From NCBI RefSeq assembly GCF_030767025.1, contig NZ_JASITE010000012.1:124001-188000 (forward strand): a DNA stretch of 64,000 nt. The letters are read 5' to 3'. The notes under the pieces were generated by a model. That model made no database searches. It had not been told where the DNA came from and saw only the letters and a list, made by a program, of their open reading frames with translations. The DNA comes from Nocardia sp. CC227C. GTDB lineage: Bacteria > Actinomycetota > Actinomycetes > Mycobacteriales > Mycobacteriaceae. Every line of letters begins with the position of its first letter. Position 1 is the stretch's first letter. Below are positions 41,601 to 49,203 of this stretch, in pieces. A program made the position numbers and the translations under genes.

Positions 41601-43261
41601 ACACCGTCTGCTTCGACAAGACCGGCACCCTCACCGCCGGGAAGCTGCATCTGGCCGCGCTCGCCGACCTCGAGGAGTCGTGGGAGACCGACCAGGCCGG
41701 TGACACCCCGCAGGCCCGGCGGCTGCTGCGCGCGGCGGCGCGCGCCTGCCCGCACACCGAGGACGGACCGCTGGTGCACGCCACCGACCGCGCGGTGGTG
41801 GCGGCCGCGGACGCCACCCTCGGCCCGGACGCGGCGCACACCTGGGATCCCATCGAGGAGATCCCGTTCGAGAGCAATCGCGGGTACGCGGCGGCGGTCG
41901 GGCATACCGCCCACCACATCCGGCTCTCGGTCAAGGGCGCGCCCGAGGTGCTGCTGCCGCGCTGCACCCAGGTGCTGCGCGCCAACGGCAGCAGCGGCGG
42001 GCGGCGGCGGGTCGAGTTCACCGCCGACGAGCGCGCCGCCGCCGAAGCCCGCATCCAACGGCTCGCCGAACGCGGCCTGCGCGTGCTGGTGGTGGCGCGC
42101 CGCGACTTCCCGCGCACCCCCGACGATGTGGCCGACGAGATCGAACAGCTGACCCTGCTCGGTTTCATCGGACTGGCCGACACCCCGCGCCCGCAAACCC
42201 GCGATCTGGTGCGGCAGTTGGACCGCACCGGCATCAGAGTGCGCATGATCACCGGCGACCACCCGGTCACCGCCCGCGCCGTCGCCGCGCAGCTCGGCAT
42301 TCCCGCCGACACCGTGGCCACCGGGGCCGACCTCGACCGGCTGGACGAGGACGCCCAGGCCGAACTCATCGACAGCGCCACCGTTTTCGCCCGGGTGAGC
42401 CCGGAACACAAGGTGCGCATCGTCACCGCGCTGCAACGGCGCGACCATGTGGTGGCCATGACCGGGGACGGCAGCAATGACGCCGCCGCCATCCGCACCG
42501 CCGATATCGGCATCGGGCTCGCCGCCCGCGGCTCGGTCGCGGCGCGCGAGGCCGCCGACCTCATCATCACCGGCTCCGATGAGATCCGCGACGACGAGCG
42601 GCCGGGCGGGATCGACCTCACGGTCCTGCTCACCGCCCTGGTGGAGGGGCGCGGCATGTGGCAGCGGGTTCGCGATGCCATCGGCGTGCTGGTCGGCGGC
42701 AATGCCGGTGAGGTCACCTTCACCATGCTGGGCACCCTGCTGTCCGGGCGCGCGCCCATCGGCACCCGGCAGTTCCTGCTGGTCAACCTGCTGACCGACC
42801 TCGGCCCGGCAATGGCGGTCGCGCTCTCGGGCACCCGCACCGCCACCGACCGCCTCGACCCCGACGACGCCGGGCACGAACTGCGGCAGCTGCCGAAACC
42901 CGAACTCGGCGGTGACTTCCTGCGCGCCGTCGCGGTGCGCGGCGCGTACACCACGGCGGGGGCTGGTGCGGCGTGGATACTGGGCCGCGCCACCGGTCGC
43001 CCGAAGCGCGCCGCGACCATGGCGCTGGCCGCGCTGGTCACCACCCAGCTCGGCCAGACCCTCATGATCGGCCGGGACAGTCCGCTGGTCTGGGTCACGG
43101 CGGCGGGCAGCACCGCGCTGCTGGCCGCCATCATCATGACGCCGGGGGTGAACTATTTCTTCGGCTGCACCCCGCTGGGTCCGCTGGCGTGGACGATCGT
43201 CGCCGGCTGCGCCGTGGCCGGAACCGTCGGCGCGGCGTACACGGGCCGCTCGCTGCACTGA
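38660..43261 (+). CDS. giant cation-transporting P-type ATPase (CtpH/CtpI-like)
   Basis: A 1533-residue protein. The C-terminal half is a complete P-type ATPase: TGES (830-833), PEGLP in TM4, phosphorylation motif DKTGT (Asp986), KGAPE, TGDGSND (1268-1274) and AADLIITGSDE, with a type-II-like layout (calcium or other cation pumps). The N-terminal half starts with an HMA-like fold (VRGDRIHAEVRGLHSEQADRVAKAVSERLDRTDGVHWHRVNEALGRVTVAVD). It then contains a degenerate second ATPase: VPKAARASRETFAGALATIMAMQGVLTIDAVLWRRLDRASALVVDRHAV (about 337-384) parallels the TM4/DKTGT stretch, and VAMLSGNAHRALAAADLGIGL (about 543-563) parallels TGDGSND. Length matches CtpH (1539) and CtpI (1632). The ion is unknown. 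Confidence 0.88.
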   Translation: MPGLRSIATAPLRIPMLGATAAVTLVGRPAVAAARGTRHLLEPVLPDVVNEFTDDVTRDLEALFDPRPRQRRRHLAVRGDRIHAEVRGLHSEQADRVAKAVSERLDRTDGVHWHRVNEALGRVTVAVDREAITTARLEEILVDAERAAGTDTAAWSQVVDDTSEREPVLAAAVQLAGDLVGIGVAVARSALPGSTPAHLLRGGVSFVDGQPSARALLERHLGRDRTDTLLTTGSALGQALDGHLASLVADSLQRTVRLVEAAARYAQWQRWDDLIAGADQPGVHRYRPPELRPVPMPPGPVERCTEQVSTGSALVSFTSLAGSRGLSDAADALAAGVPKAARASRETFAGALATIMAMQGVLTIDAVLWRRLDRASALVVDRHAVRGDRPVVLSAETGNPDWSTEHVWSAAQRLLWRDGPDLPIPPPRSRHRENLTLTPEQGGPREDPESGPIGKHADTDEGEPVWYELRDGQAVAGRVLVGWELHPEAIGLLAAARKAGLRVVLIGDESTAELRRSADEFVTAGGSTTALVRRLQRQGHVVAMLSGNAHRALAAADLGIGLAHRNGTRSRVPWQAGVVCPDLTCARRIIAAAGPARAASERGRVLTLSAATLSGLLLASGPTRTRPVAATSPISTAALLGFATGLLAGRRAGRADQVTPVPLVPWHALEPDEVLARLPAPEPKQPPHGTVATEALKLARSLALPTETVADLARQVRRELSDPLTPLLAVGAVASALLGSPTDAVLVGSVLGLNAVVSALQRRRAGQSLHRLLVGERLLARLVTEDGETNTSADELRPGDVIALRSGDVVPADARLLETDGLEMDESGLTGESVTVDKQVSATPGAALGDRSCMVFEGGVVVNGSARAVVVAVGSATESGRALAVAGPPRTAGVQAHLRSLSERVLPLTLGGGSLVTATSFLRGLPLRPALADGLAVAVAAVPEGLPLVATVAQLAATRRLSRRGVLVRSSRTIEALGRLDTVCFDKTGTLTAGKLHLAALADLEESWETDQAGDTPQARRLLRAAARACPHTEDGPLVHATDRAVVAAADATLGPDAAHTWDPIEEIPFESNRGYAAAVGHTAHHIRLSVKGAPEVLLPRCTQVLRANGSSGGRRRVEFTADERAAAEARIQRLAERGLRVLVVARRDFPRTPDDVADEIEQLTLLGFIGLADTPRPQTRDLVRQLDRTGIRVRMITGDHPVTARAVAAQLGIPADTVATGADLDRLDEDAQAELIDSATVFARVSPEHKVRIVTALQRRDHVVAMTGDGSNDAAAIRTADIGIGLAARGSVAAREAADLIITGSDEIRDDERPGGIDLTVLLTALVEGRGMWQRVRDAIGVLVGGNAGEVTFTMLGTLLSGRAPIGTRQFLLVNLLTDLGPAMAVALSGTRTATDRLDPDDAGHELRQLPKPELGGDFLRAVAVRGAYTTAGAGAAWILGRATGRPKRAATMALAALVTTQLGQTLMIGRDSPLVWVTAAGSTALLAAIIMTPGVNYFFGCTPLGPLAWTIVAGCAVAGTVGAAYTGRSLH

Positions 43262-43272
43262 GCGGCCCGCCC

Positions 43273-43323
43273 GGTCAGTGCGGCATCACGGTCAGTCCGG
43301 CATCACGGTCAGTCCAGCACCAC
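43273..43323. repeat. three tandem 17-bp units spanning a stop codon
   Basis: GGTCAGTCCGGCATCAC-type units at 43273, 43290 and 43307 (one mismatch in unit 1, two or three in unit 3). The minus-strand gene ending at 43309 has its stop in unit 3, so the end of the coding sequence has been copied downstream. Confidence 0.8.
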
Positions 43324-44274
43324 GAAGGCCGCCACCAGGAACGTCATGATCACCATGAGCGCGAACCAGGAGATCAGCTGCCAGTGCATCAGGGCTTGGC
43401 GCTGACTGCGAACGGTCAGGCGCAGGGTGGCGTCCACGCGGTCGTGGTCGGCGATGCGGCGCTGTGCCAGGGCCAGCTCGTCGGCGTGCTGCTGTGCGGA
43501 GGACTCGGCGCGTTCCAGCCGGTGGGTGAGTTTGGCCAGCAGCTTGGACCGGTCGCGGGCGGACTTGCGCGACAGTGCCAGCGCGGTGCGCTGATTCATC
43601 AGCTCGCGGCGCTGGCGGGCGATGACCGCCGCCTGAGTGCGCGTGTGACGTTCCCAATCGGCCACTGTGGCCCACCCTCCCGTGTGTTCGTCGCGGTAGC
43701 CGTAGGCCACCTCGCCCGCGACCCAGTTCTCGATGAAATCCCTTATTTCCCAAGGCTTGTCGCCCGGCGTCAGCAAACCGCCCGGTCCGGGTGTCAGCTG
43801 CCCGCCCACCGCGCGGTAGTCGCAGTCCGCGGGTGCGAAATCCGACAGTCCCAGGGCGGGCAGATGTGCGATCTGCCAGCCGGGCGGGCACAGCCACAGC
43901 ACCTCGGTGCAGCCCGCCGCCTTCAGCGCGGCGGTGCGGTGACGGGCCCGGGTGAGGTCCGGCACGGCGGCGCACACCTGGATCGCGCACACCCGATCAC
44001 CCTGCCGCCACAGCACATCCGGGTCCAGTGGGCCGACCGTGCCGTCCACGTGGGCGGTCTCGGCCCCGGCGGCGAGCAGGCGGCCGCGCAGCCAGTACTT
44101 GAGCCGCTGCTCGTCCCAGCGGCAGTCGGCGCAGCCGGGGGTGCGGCATTCCACCCCCGGACGGTGGCCCCGCGCATCGGCTTCCGTTCTTCGTGGTGCG
44201 ACCGGTTCGGGGAGCACGGGGTCGGCCAGAACCACCGACCGCCCGTGCGGAACCTCTACTCGCCTCGTGCTCAC
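43309..44274 (-). CDS. CoiA-like/nuclease-fold protein with coiled coil and C-terminal TM anchor
   Basis: A protein of about 321 residues. An N-terminal Cys cluster (VECRTPGCADCRWDEQRLKYWLRGRLLAAG) precedes LDPDVLWRQGDRVCAIQVCAAVPDLTRARHRTAALKAAGCTEVLWLCPPGW. The latter resembles competence-protein CoiA/restriction-endonuclease-like folds (D...xQ motif). DKPWEIRDFIENWVAGEV follows, then a coiled coil of about 100 residues (RELMNQRTALALSRKSARDRSKLLAKLTHRLERAESSAQQHADELALAQRRI) and a TM helix (LISWFALMVIMTFLVAAFVVL) at the very end. It may be a tail-anchored nucleic-acid-binding protein. GTG 44274 has GGGGCGG upstream; GTG 44295 has none. Function unassigned. Confidence 0.65.
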   Translation of the reverse strand: MSTRRVEVPHGRSVVLADPVLPEPVAPRRTEADARGHRPGVECRTPGCADCRWDEQRLKYWLRGRLLAAGAETAHVDGTVGPLDPDVLWRQGDRVCAIQVCAAVPDLTRARHRTAALKAAGCTEVLWLCPPGWQIAHLPALGLSDFAPADCDYRAVGGQLTPGPGGLLTPGDKPWEIRDFIENWVAGEVAYGYRDEHTGGWATVADWERHTRTQAAVIARQRRELMNQRTALALSRKSARDRSKLLAKLTHRLERAESSAQQHADELALAQRRIADHDRVDATLRLTVRSQRQALMHWQLISWFALMVIMTFLVAAFVVLD

Positions 44275-44551
44275 ACGATCACCGCCCCAAACCACTGCGC
44301 CGTGAGCCGCTTCCCATCGGTACGGAAAACCACCAGCCCACGCCGTCTACTTCCAGAGTGCCGCAGGCAGCAGGGCCGTAGGCACGACAGTGACCGCATT
44401 CGTTACCCAACCGCTAGGAGTACGTGATCATCGAAGGCCCGAAAAGTAACACCCGCGACCGATGCCCGACATCGACTGCGTGCAAATCCCTTTCGCGACG
44501 CAGCCGGAGGCTCGGCCGCGCACCGCCCCGCGCCCGTGCTTCACTGGTCGG

Positions 44552-45094
44552 ATGAGCAGCAATCCCACCGTGACCGTCGAACTCGCGAGCTCGGCGGATG
44601 CCACCGCGCTCGCCGAGGTCGCGGCCGTCACCTTCCCGCTGGCCTGCCCGCCGGATGCCGGGGCTGCCGATATCGCCGCCTTCGTCGCCGATGTGCTGTC
44701 CCCGCAGCGGTTCGCCGACTATCTCGCCGATCCGACACGCACCGTCCTCGCGGCGGTCGCGGACGGCCGCATCGTCGGCTACAGCCTGCTCGTCGCCGCC
44801 GAACCGAACGACCCGGACGTGGCCGCCGCCGTCACACCGCGGCCCGTGACCGAGTTGAGCAAGTTGTACGTGCTGCCCGGCCATCACGGCCACGGCGTCG
44901 CCGCCGCCCTCATGGCCGCCTCCCTGGACCGGGCGCGCGTCGCCGCCCACGCGGGCGTCTGGCTGGGCGTCAACCAGCAGAACCAGCGAGCCCAGCGCTT
45001 CTACGCCAAGCACGGCTTCCAGGTGGTCGGCACCAAAACCTTCCTCGTCGGCGCGCAGCTGCACAGCGATTTCGTCATGCAGCGGACGTTCTGA
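44552..45094 (+). CDS. GNAT-family N-acetyltransferase
   Basis: A 180-residue protein. ELSKLYVLPGHHGHGVAAALMAASLDRARVAAHAGVWLGVNQQNQRAQRFYAKHGFQVVG is the GNAT acetyl-CoA-binding core, with the Q/RxxGxG/A-type loop as HHGHGVA, followed by the NQRAQRFYAKHGF substrate helix and strand. The N-terminal VTVELASSADATALAEVAAVTFPLACPPDA is the first beta-alpha unit. ATG 44552 matches the family start; the open frame from 44462 lacks support. Acceptor unknown. It converges on the alpha/beta-hydrolase gene with a 6-bp gap. Confidence 0.9.
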   Translation: MSSNPTVTVELASSADATALAEVAAVTFPLACPPDAGAADIAAFVADVLSPQRFADYLADPTRTVLAAVADGRIVGYSLLVAAEPNDPDVAAAVTPRPVTELSKLYVLPGHHGHGVAAALMAASLDRARVAAHAGVWLGVNQQNQRAQRFYAKHGFQVVGTKTFLVGAQLHSDFVMQRTF

Positions 45095-45100
45095 CCGTTC

Positions 45101-45955
45101 TCAGCGCCGCGTCAGCAGCGTCTCCAGAATCGGACCCGCGTGCGTCCACAGCAGTGCGCCGCCCGAGTCCGGCACGAGATGGCGGCGGGCGAGGGGCAGC
45201 CGCGCGGCGAGGGTCGCGCCGTGGTCGGGCGAATGCGTGGGGTTGGCATCCAGCTCGCCGTACCAGAGATCCACGGGCACGTCGATTGCCGACACGTCGA
45301 ACGGCCACGGTGACAGGTGCGCGACGGTGTCGTGGACGTATCCTCCGGGCCCCTGCGCGAACCCGTCCGTGAGAGCGCCACGGAAGGCGCTGTCGAATTC
45401 GGGGCTGCCGTAGACGGCCCTGTCCACGGGCGGACTCATCTCGACCGACAGGCGCAGCATGGTGTCCGGATCCGCGAAGGCCGCGACCGCGGCCGCGGCC
45501 GCCGCCGGATCGTTCGCGGCGAGATCGACGAGATCGCGCACCTGCTCGGGGAGCGCGTCGGTGAACGCCGGATGGGCCAGCTCGTCCCCACCGGAGACGA
45601 TGGCGACCGCCGTGGCGAGACCGGCGGCGGCACAGGCGAAAGCGAACGGCGCACCCTGGGAGAATCCCACCACCGCGCATCCGGACAAGTCCAGCGCGCG
45701 CACGTCCTCCGCCCAGTCGAGCAGGGTGTGGTCCGGAGCGGGCGAGGAGCCGCCGATTCCGGGGCGATCCAACCCGATGAGCCGAATGCCCAGGCGCGCA
45801 AGTTCTTCCGTGCCGAAGCCGAGGCGGCGGCCCCAGCCCGCCCCGGCGCAGAAGAGCACCGGGACCCCGTCGGCCGGGCCCCACTCCGACCAGCCCAGGC
45901 GGCGGCCGTCCGGCAGTGTCGTCGTACCGAGCCGTTCGGGTTCGAGCAGCAGCAT
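45101..45955 (-). CDS. alpha/beta hydrolase
   Basis: A 284-residue enzyme. LGWSEWGPADGVPVLFCAGAGWGRRLGFG carries an oxyanion-hole region, VVGFSQGAPFAFACA the nucleophile elbow (Ser in GFSQG), LWYGELDANPTHSPDHG the acid, and LLWTHAG the His. A Ser nucleophile suggests an esterase, lactonase or peptidase. ATG 45955 has AAAGGA 9-14 nt upstream. It is divergent from the ABC-exporter operon, with the 20-bp palindrome in the shared intergenic region, so it may be coregulated. Confidence 0.88.
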   Translation of the reverse strand: MLLLEPERLGTTTLPDGRRLGWSEWGPADGVPVLFCAGAGWGRRLGFGTEELARLGIRLIGLDRPGIGGSSPAPDHTLLDWAEDVRALDLSGCAVVGFSQGAPFAFACAAAGLATAVAIVSGGDELAHPAFTDALPEQVRDLVDLAANDPAAAAAAVAAFADPDTMLRLSVEMSPPVDRAVYGSPEFDSAFRGALTDGFAQGPGGYVHDTVAHLSPWPFDVSAIDVPVDLWYGELDANPTHSPDHGATLAARLPLARRHLVPDSGGALLWTHAGPILETLLTRR

Positions 45956-46019
45956 GTATCGGTCCTTTCACGGTCAGCGGGGTCACGGGTCACCGGGACC
46001 ATTGTGCAGGCGCCCGCCA

Positions 46020-46054
46020 TTGACATATTCACGATGTTCAGTGTTTACTGAACA
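46020..46054 (+). promoter_or_regulatory. ABC-exporter promoter with perfect palindromic operator
   Basis: TTGACA (46020-46025) is followed by a perfect 20-bp dyad: TGTTCAGT (46035-46042), GTTT, ACTGAACA (46047-46054). The dyad covers the expected -10 position, which is how a dimeric repressor blocks transcription. It is 48 bp before the ABC gene ATG. The GbsR/MarR-type gene two genes downstream is the obvious candidate ligand (inference). Confidence 0.75.
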
Positions 46055-46101
46055 CACCGCACATGCAGAACAGAGCGTAGAGCGGCTACCAAGGAGTGAA
46101 G

Positions 46102-46989
46102 ATGACCGTCCCCGCCATTCGCGTCGCCGGGCTGACCAAGCACTACGGCAAGCATGTCGCCCTCACCGACCTTACGCTCGACGTCGCGCCGGGCGAGGTG
46201 TTCGGCTTTCTCGGCCCCAACGGCGCGGGCAAATCCACCACCATCCGCATCCTGCTCGACCTGATCCGGCCCACCGCCGGACATGTCGAGATCTTCGGCA
46301 CCGACCCCCGCGCCGGTGGTGCGGAACTGCGGCGGCGCATCGGCTACCTGCCCGGCGAACTCGCCCTGGAGGGCCGCCATACCGCCCGCGAGCTGCTGGC
46401 GTTCTTCGCCGATCAGCACGCCACCGTGCCCGCGGGGCGGATCGAGGAGTTGGCCGGACTGCTGGATCTGGACCTGTCCAAGCGGGTCGGCTCGATGAGC
46501 AAGGGCAACAAGCAGAAGGTCGGCATCGTCGCCGCCTTCATGCACTCCCCCGACCTGCTGATCCTCGACGAGCCCACCTCGGGACTGGATCCGCTGTTGC
46601 AGCAACGGTTTCTGGAGTTGGTCGGCGAGGCCAAGCGCAACGGGCAGACGGTGTTCATGTCCTCGCACATCCTCAGCGAGGTGCAGCGGACCGCCGACCG
46701 CGCCGTCATCATGCGCGCCGGAAAACTGCTCGGCACCGAGAATGTCGAGGAACTGCGCCGCCGCGCCCCGCGCAGCGTCGAAATGGTCTTCGCCGCCGAC
46801 ATTTTCGCCGACGACTTCGAGCGACTGCCGGGGGTGCGCGACCTCGAGGTCGAGGGCCGCAGCCTGCGCTGCACCACCGAGGGCGAGGTGGACGCGTTGT
46901 TCAAGACGGCCGCGAAATATCCGATGGTCAGCGTGCTGTCCACCGAACCGGACCTGGAGGAGATGTTCTTCAGCCTGTACGGCCGCTGA
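46102..46989 (+). CDS. ABC transporter ATP-binding protein
   Basis: A 295-residue ATPase: Walker A GPNGAGKST, signature MSKGNKQKV, Walker B LLILDEPTSGLD, with LSEVQRTADRAVIMRAGKL for the switch His region. The C-terminal 80 residues (MVFAADIFADDFERLPGVRDLEVEGRSLRCTTEGEVDALFKTAAKYPMVSVLSTEPDLEEMFFSLY) are the regulatory extension of DrrA/CcmA-type exporters. AAGGAG is 5 nt before ATG 46102 (the GTG at 46096 overlaps it). The permease follows after 36 bp, so it is an operon. Likely a drug, lipid or peptide exporter. Confidence 0.92.
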   Translation: MTVPAIRVAGLTKHYGKHVALTDLTLDVAPGEVFGFLGPNGAGKSTTIRILLDLIRPTAGHVEIFGTDPRAGGAELRRRIGYLPGELALEGRHTARELLAFFADQHATVPAGRIEELAGLLDLDLSKRVGSMSKGNKQKVGIVAAFMHSPDLLILDEPTSGLDPLLQQRFLELVGEAKRNGQTVFMSSHILSEVQRTADRAVIMRAGKLLGTENVEELRRRAPRSVEMVFAADIFADDFERLPGVRDLEVEGRSLRCTTEGEVDALFKTAAKYPMVSVLSTEPDLEEMFFSLYGR

Positions 46990-47025
46990 ACTCCCGACAC
47001 ACTCTCTCACGCAAAGGAATTCACC

Positions 47026-47805
47026 ATGACCCGCTCGGTATTCACGCAGACCCTCGAGGAACAGCGGCGCGGACTGATCGGCTGGTCGATCGCGCTGTTC
47101 GCGGTGCCGATGATCTACGTGCCCTCCTATGACACCTTCAAGGAGCAGGGCGCGCTCGACGTCGAGGGCGGCGGCTTCTACGACGCCCTCGGCATGGACG
47201 ACTTCGGCACGGCCACCGGCTATCTGGAGTCGACCATGTTCGCGCTGATGGGGCCGCTGCTGCTGCTCATCTTCGCGATCACCTTCGCCACCCGCACGGC
47301 CGCCCAGGAGGACAGCGGCACCCTGGACCTGCTGTTGGCCCAGCCCGTCGGCCGCGCCAACCTGCTGCTGCAGCGGTGCGCGGCGCTCGCCGCGCAGATC
47401 GCCGTCGCGGTCACCGTCTTCGGCCTCGCGGTACTGGCCGGGGCGGCGAGCGCCGACATGGGCGTCCCGGCGGGCAATATCCTCGCCGCCGTCGCCGGGC
47501 TGGGGCTGCTGGCCCTGACCGTGGGCGCCATCACGCTGCTCGCCGGGGCGGTCACCGGACATCGCGGGACCGCGCTCGCGGTGGCGGCGCTGGTCGCGGT
47601 GCTGGGATATCTCGCCAACAACCTGGGCGGGATGGTCGACGGCGCGCAGTGGCTGCGCAGGCTCTCGCCCTTCTATTACGCGAGCGGCGATTCACCGCTG
47701 GTGAACGGCTGGAACATCGGCTACCTCGCGGTACTGGCGGTGGTCGTCGCCGTCGCGGTGGGACTGTCGCTGGCCGCCTTCGATCGGCGCGACCTCGCGG
47801 TCTAG
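47026..47805 (+). CDS. ABC transporter permease (ABC-2/exporter type)
   Basis: A 259-residue membrane protein with about six TM helices: the N-terminal GLIGWSIALFAVPMIYVPSY, then SYDTFKEQGALDVEGG as an external loop, GPLLLLIFAITFATRTAAQEDSGTLDLLLAQPVGRANLLLQR (the classical ABC-2 coupling region RT..QEDSGTLDLLLA) and three C-terminal helices. It pairs with the preceding ATPase. The substrate cannot be read from sequence. The stop is followed by a strong 13-bp hairpin before the regulator gene. Confidence 0.88.
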   Translation: MTRSVFTQTLEEQRRGLIGWSIALFAVPMIYVPSYDTFKEQGALDVEGGGFYDALGMDDFGTATGYLESTMFALMGPLLLLIFAITFATRTAAQEDSGTLDLLLAQPVGRANLLLQRCAALAAQIAVAVTVFGLAVLAGAASADMGVPAGNILAAVAGLGLLALTVGAITLLAGAVTGHRGTALAVAALVAVLGYLANNLGGMVDGAQWLRRLSPFYYASGDSPLVNGWNIGYLAVLAVVVAVAVGLSLAAFDRRDLAV

Positions 47806-47813
47806 TCCCGAAC

Positions 47814-47842
47814 GCGGGGCGGGTTCGGTGAACCCGCCCCGC
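47814..47842 (+). terminator. strong intra-operon hairpin (attenuator or weak terminator)
   Basis: A perfect 13-bp stem (GCGGGGCGGGTTC/GAACCCGCCCCGC) with a 3-nt loop, between the permease stop and the regulator gene, without a U-run. It may reduce regulator expression relative to the exporter. Confidence 0.5.
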
Positions 47843-47875
47843 ACAGTCGTCTCCGACGAAAGGAATACTCGTCCC

Positions 47876-48373
47876 ATGACCAGCGCCGCCGAATCGAATA
47901 CCGCCCCCACCGACGCCCAGCTGGCCTTCGTGGAGGATTTCGCGCTCGTCCTGGAGCGGATGGGACTGGTCCGCATGGTCGGCCGCACCGTCGGCTGGTT
48001 GCTGGTTTGCGATCCGCCCGAGCAGACGTTCAATCAGATCGCCGAGGCGCTGCGGGCCTCCAAGGGATCGATCTCCAGTTCGCTCAAGACGCTCACCACC
48101 ATGGGCTGGGTGGACAAGGTCGGCAAACCGGGTGACCGACGCGACTACTACTCCGTGCGCCCGGGCATCCTGCCCGAACTCACCCGACAGCAGGCCGGAA
48201 TGTACGACGGCCTGACCGCGACCACCGCGCGCGGTCTCGCCCTGTTCGACGATCCGGACGGCGAGGACGCGGCGCGGGTGCGCGATATGCACGAGTTCTT
48301 CGTGTGGATGAGCAAGGAGTTGCCCGCCCTGCTGGATCGGTGGGATGCCGAACACGGGCGCGGCACACGGTAA
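47876..48373 (+). CDS. GbsR/MarR-like transcriptional regulator
   Basis: A 165-residue protein: FVEDFALVLERMGLVRMVGRTVGWLLVCDPPEQTFNQIAEALRASKGSISSSLKTLTTMGWVDKVGKPGDRRDYYSVRPG. It contains a winged HTH with a MarR-type recognition helix (GSISSSLKTL) and a wing (GDRRDYYSV), matching the GbsR branch. The C-terminal 70 residues are helical (dimerisation). It lies downstream of the exporter genes across the 13-bp hairpin, and the perfect dyad at 46035 is a plausible operator. AAAGGA is 11 nt before ATG 47876. Confidence 0.85.
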   Translation: MTSAAESNTAPTDAQLAFVEDFALVLERMGLVRMVGRTVGWLLVCDPPEQTFNQIAEALRASKGSISSSLKTLTTMGWVDKVGKPGDRRDYYSVRPGILPELTRQQAGMYDGLTATTARGLALFDDPDGEDAARVRDMHEFFVWMSKELPALLDRWDAEHGRGTR

Positions 48374-48398
48374 TTCGGCCACACACCGCGATCGGATC

Positions 48399-49043
48399 TC
48401 ACGCCGCGCCGCCGAGCAGACCGACGATGGAGCGCACGAACTCGTCGAGGCGCTCCCTCGGATACTCCGCCGGTTCGCTCACCGCGAGGCGGCCCAGCAT
48501 CTCGGCGATGGTGAGCAGGGAATTGGCGAGCAGCCCGGAATCCACGCTCGCCCAACGGGAGTCGAGCGCCGCACCCATGCGGATGAGCGCCTCCGCCTGA
48601 TCGAAGATGCCCGTGCGCGAACTGCGCAGGGCCGCACGGTATTCCTCGGGCGCGCTGCCCGGGGAGGTGAGGACCAGCCGCCAGCGGGTCGGATACTCCA
48701 GCACCACGCCGACGAAGGCGGCCACCGTCGAGGAGGCCGCCACCACCGGATCCATGCCGACCAGGTCGGTGGGCAGGGTGTCGGCGACCTGTTCGAGACC
48801 GCGTTCACGTTCCCGCTCCAGCAGCGCCTCCACCAGTTCGGCTCGGGTCTTGAAGACCGTGTACAGCACCGGTTTGGCCACACCCGCCTGCTGCGCGACG
48901 GCCTCCATGCTGAGTTCGTGCAGTTCGACTCGGCCGAGAACCGCGTAGGCGGCATCGAGCAGTTGGGCGCGGCGCTGCTCGGGAGGCAGTCGCGGCGCGT
49001 AGCGGCGGCGCGGGCGGTCGGTCCCGGCGCGGGAATTCGTCAC
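48399..49043 (-). CDS. TetR-family transcriptional regulator
   Basis: A 214-residue protein. LLDAAYAVLGRVELHELSMEAVAQQAGVAKPVLYTVFKTRAELVEALL is the HTH, followed by the usual helical ligand domain (VVAASSTVAAFVGVVLEYPTRWRLVLTSPGSAPEEYRAALRSSR). GTG 49043 has GGAGGTGA about 7 nt upstream; the open frame to 49112 runs into the intergenic repeats and is rejected. It is divergent from the MpaB-like oxygenase gene and probably represses it, with the tandem repeats at 49116 and 49149 as candidate sites. Confidence 0.9.
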   Translation of the reverse strand: MTNSRAGTDRPRRRYAPRLPPEQRRAQLLDAAYAVLGRVELHELSMEAVAQQAGVAKPVLYTVFKTRAELVEALLERERERGLEQVADTLPTDLVGMDPVVAASSTVAAFVGVVLEYPTRWRLVLTSPGSAPEEYRAALRSSRTGIFDQAEALIRMGAALDSRWASVDSGLLANSLLTIAEMLGRLAVSEPAEYPRERLDEFVRSIVGLLGGAA

Positions 49044-49115
49044 GGCCAGCTCACCTCCATTCGACCATCGTGTCAGCCGCGGCCCGGATCGGGAAAACGG
49101 CCGTCGGCACAAATC

Positions 49116-49171
49116 CTACGGCACCGTTGTATTCGCCGCCCACAATTGCTACGGTGGCGTTGTATTCGCCG
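49116..49171. repeat. two direct repeats, candidate TetR operators
   Basis: CTACGG-xxx-CGTTGTATTCGCCG occurs at 49116-49138 and 49149-49171 (20 of 23 identical, 33-bp period). Each contains TAC-N9-GTA. They lie between the divergent TetR gene and the oxygenase gene. Confidence 0.65.
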
Positions 49172-49203
49172 TCAGGCGCAGCGCGCAACGAGGGAGCAGC
49201 CGC

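Noticed and set aside
39514..43137. 1207-codon open frame antisense to the P-type ATPase gene
   Set aside because: Composition is Ser/Arg-rich and repetitive, no domain is visible, and it mirrors the real gene; typical GC-driven antisense frame.
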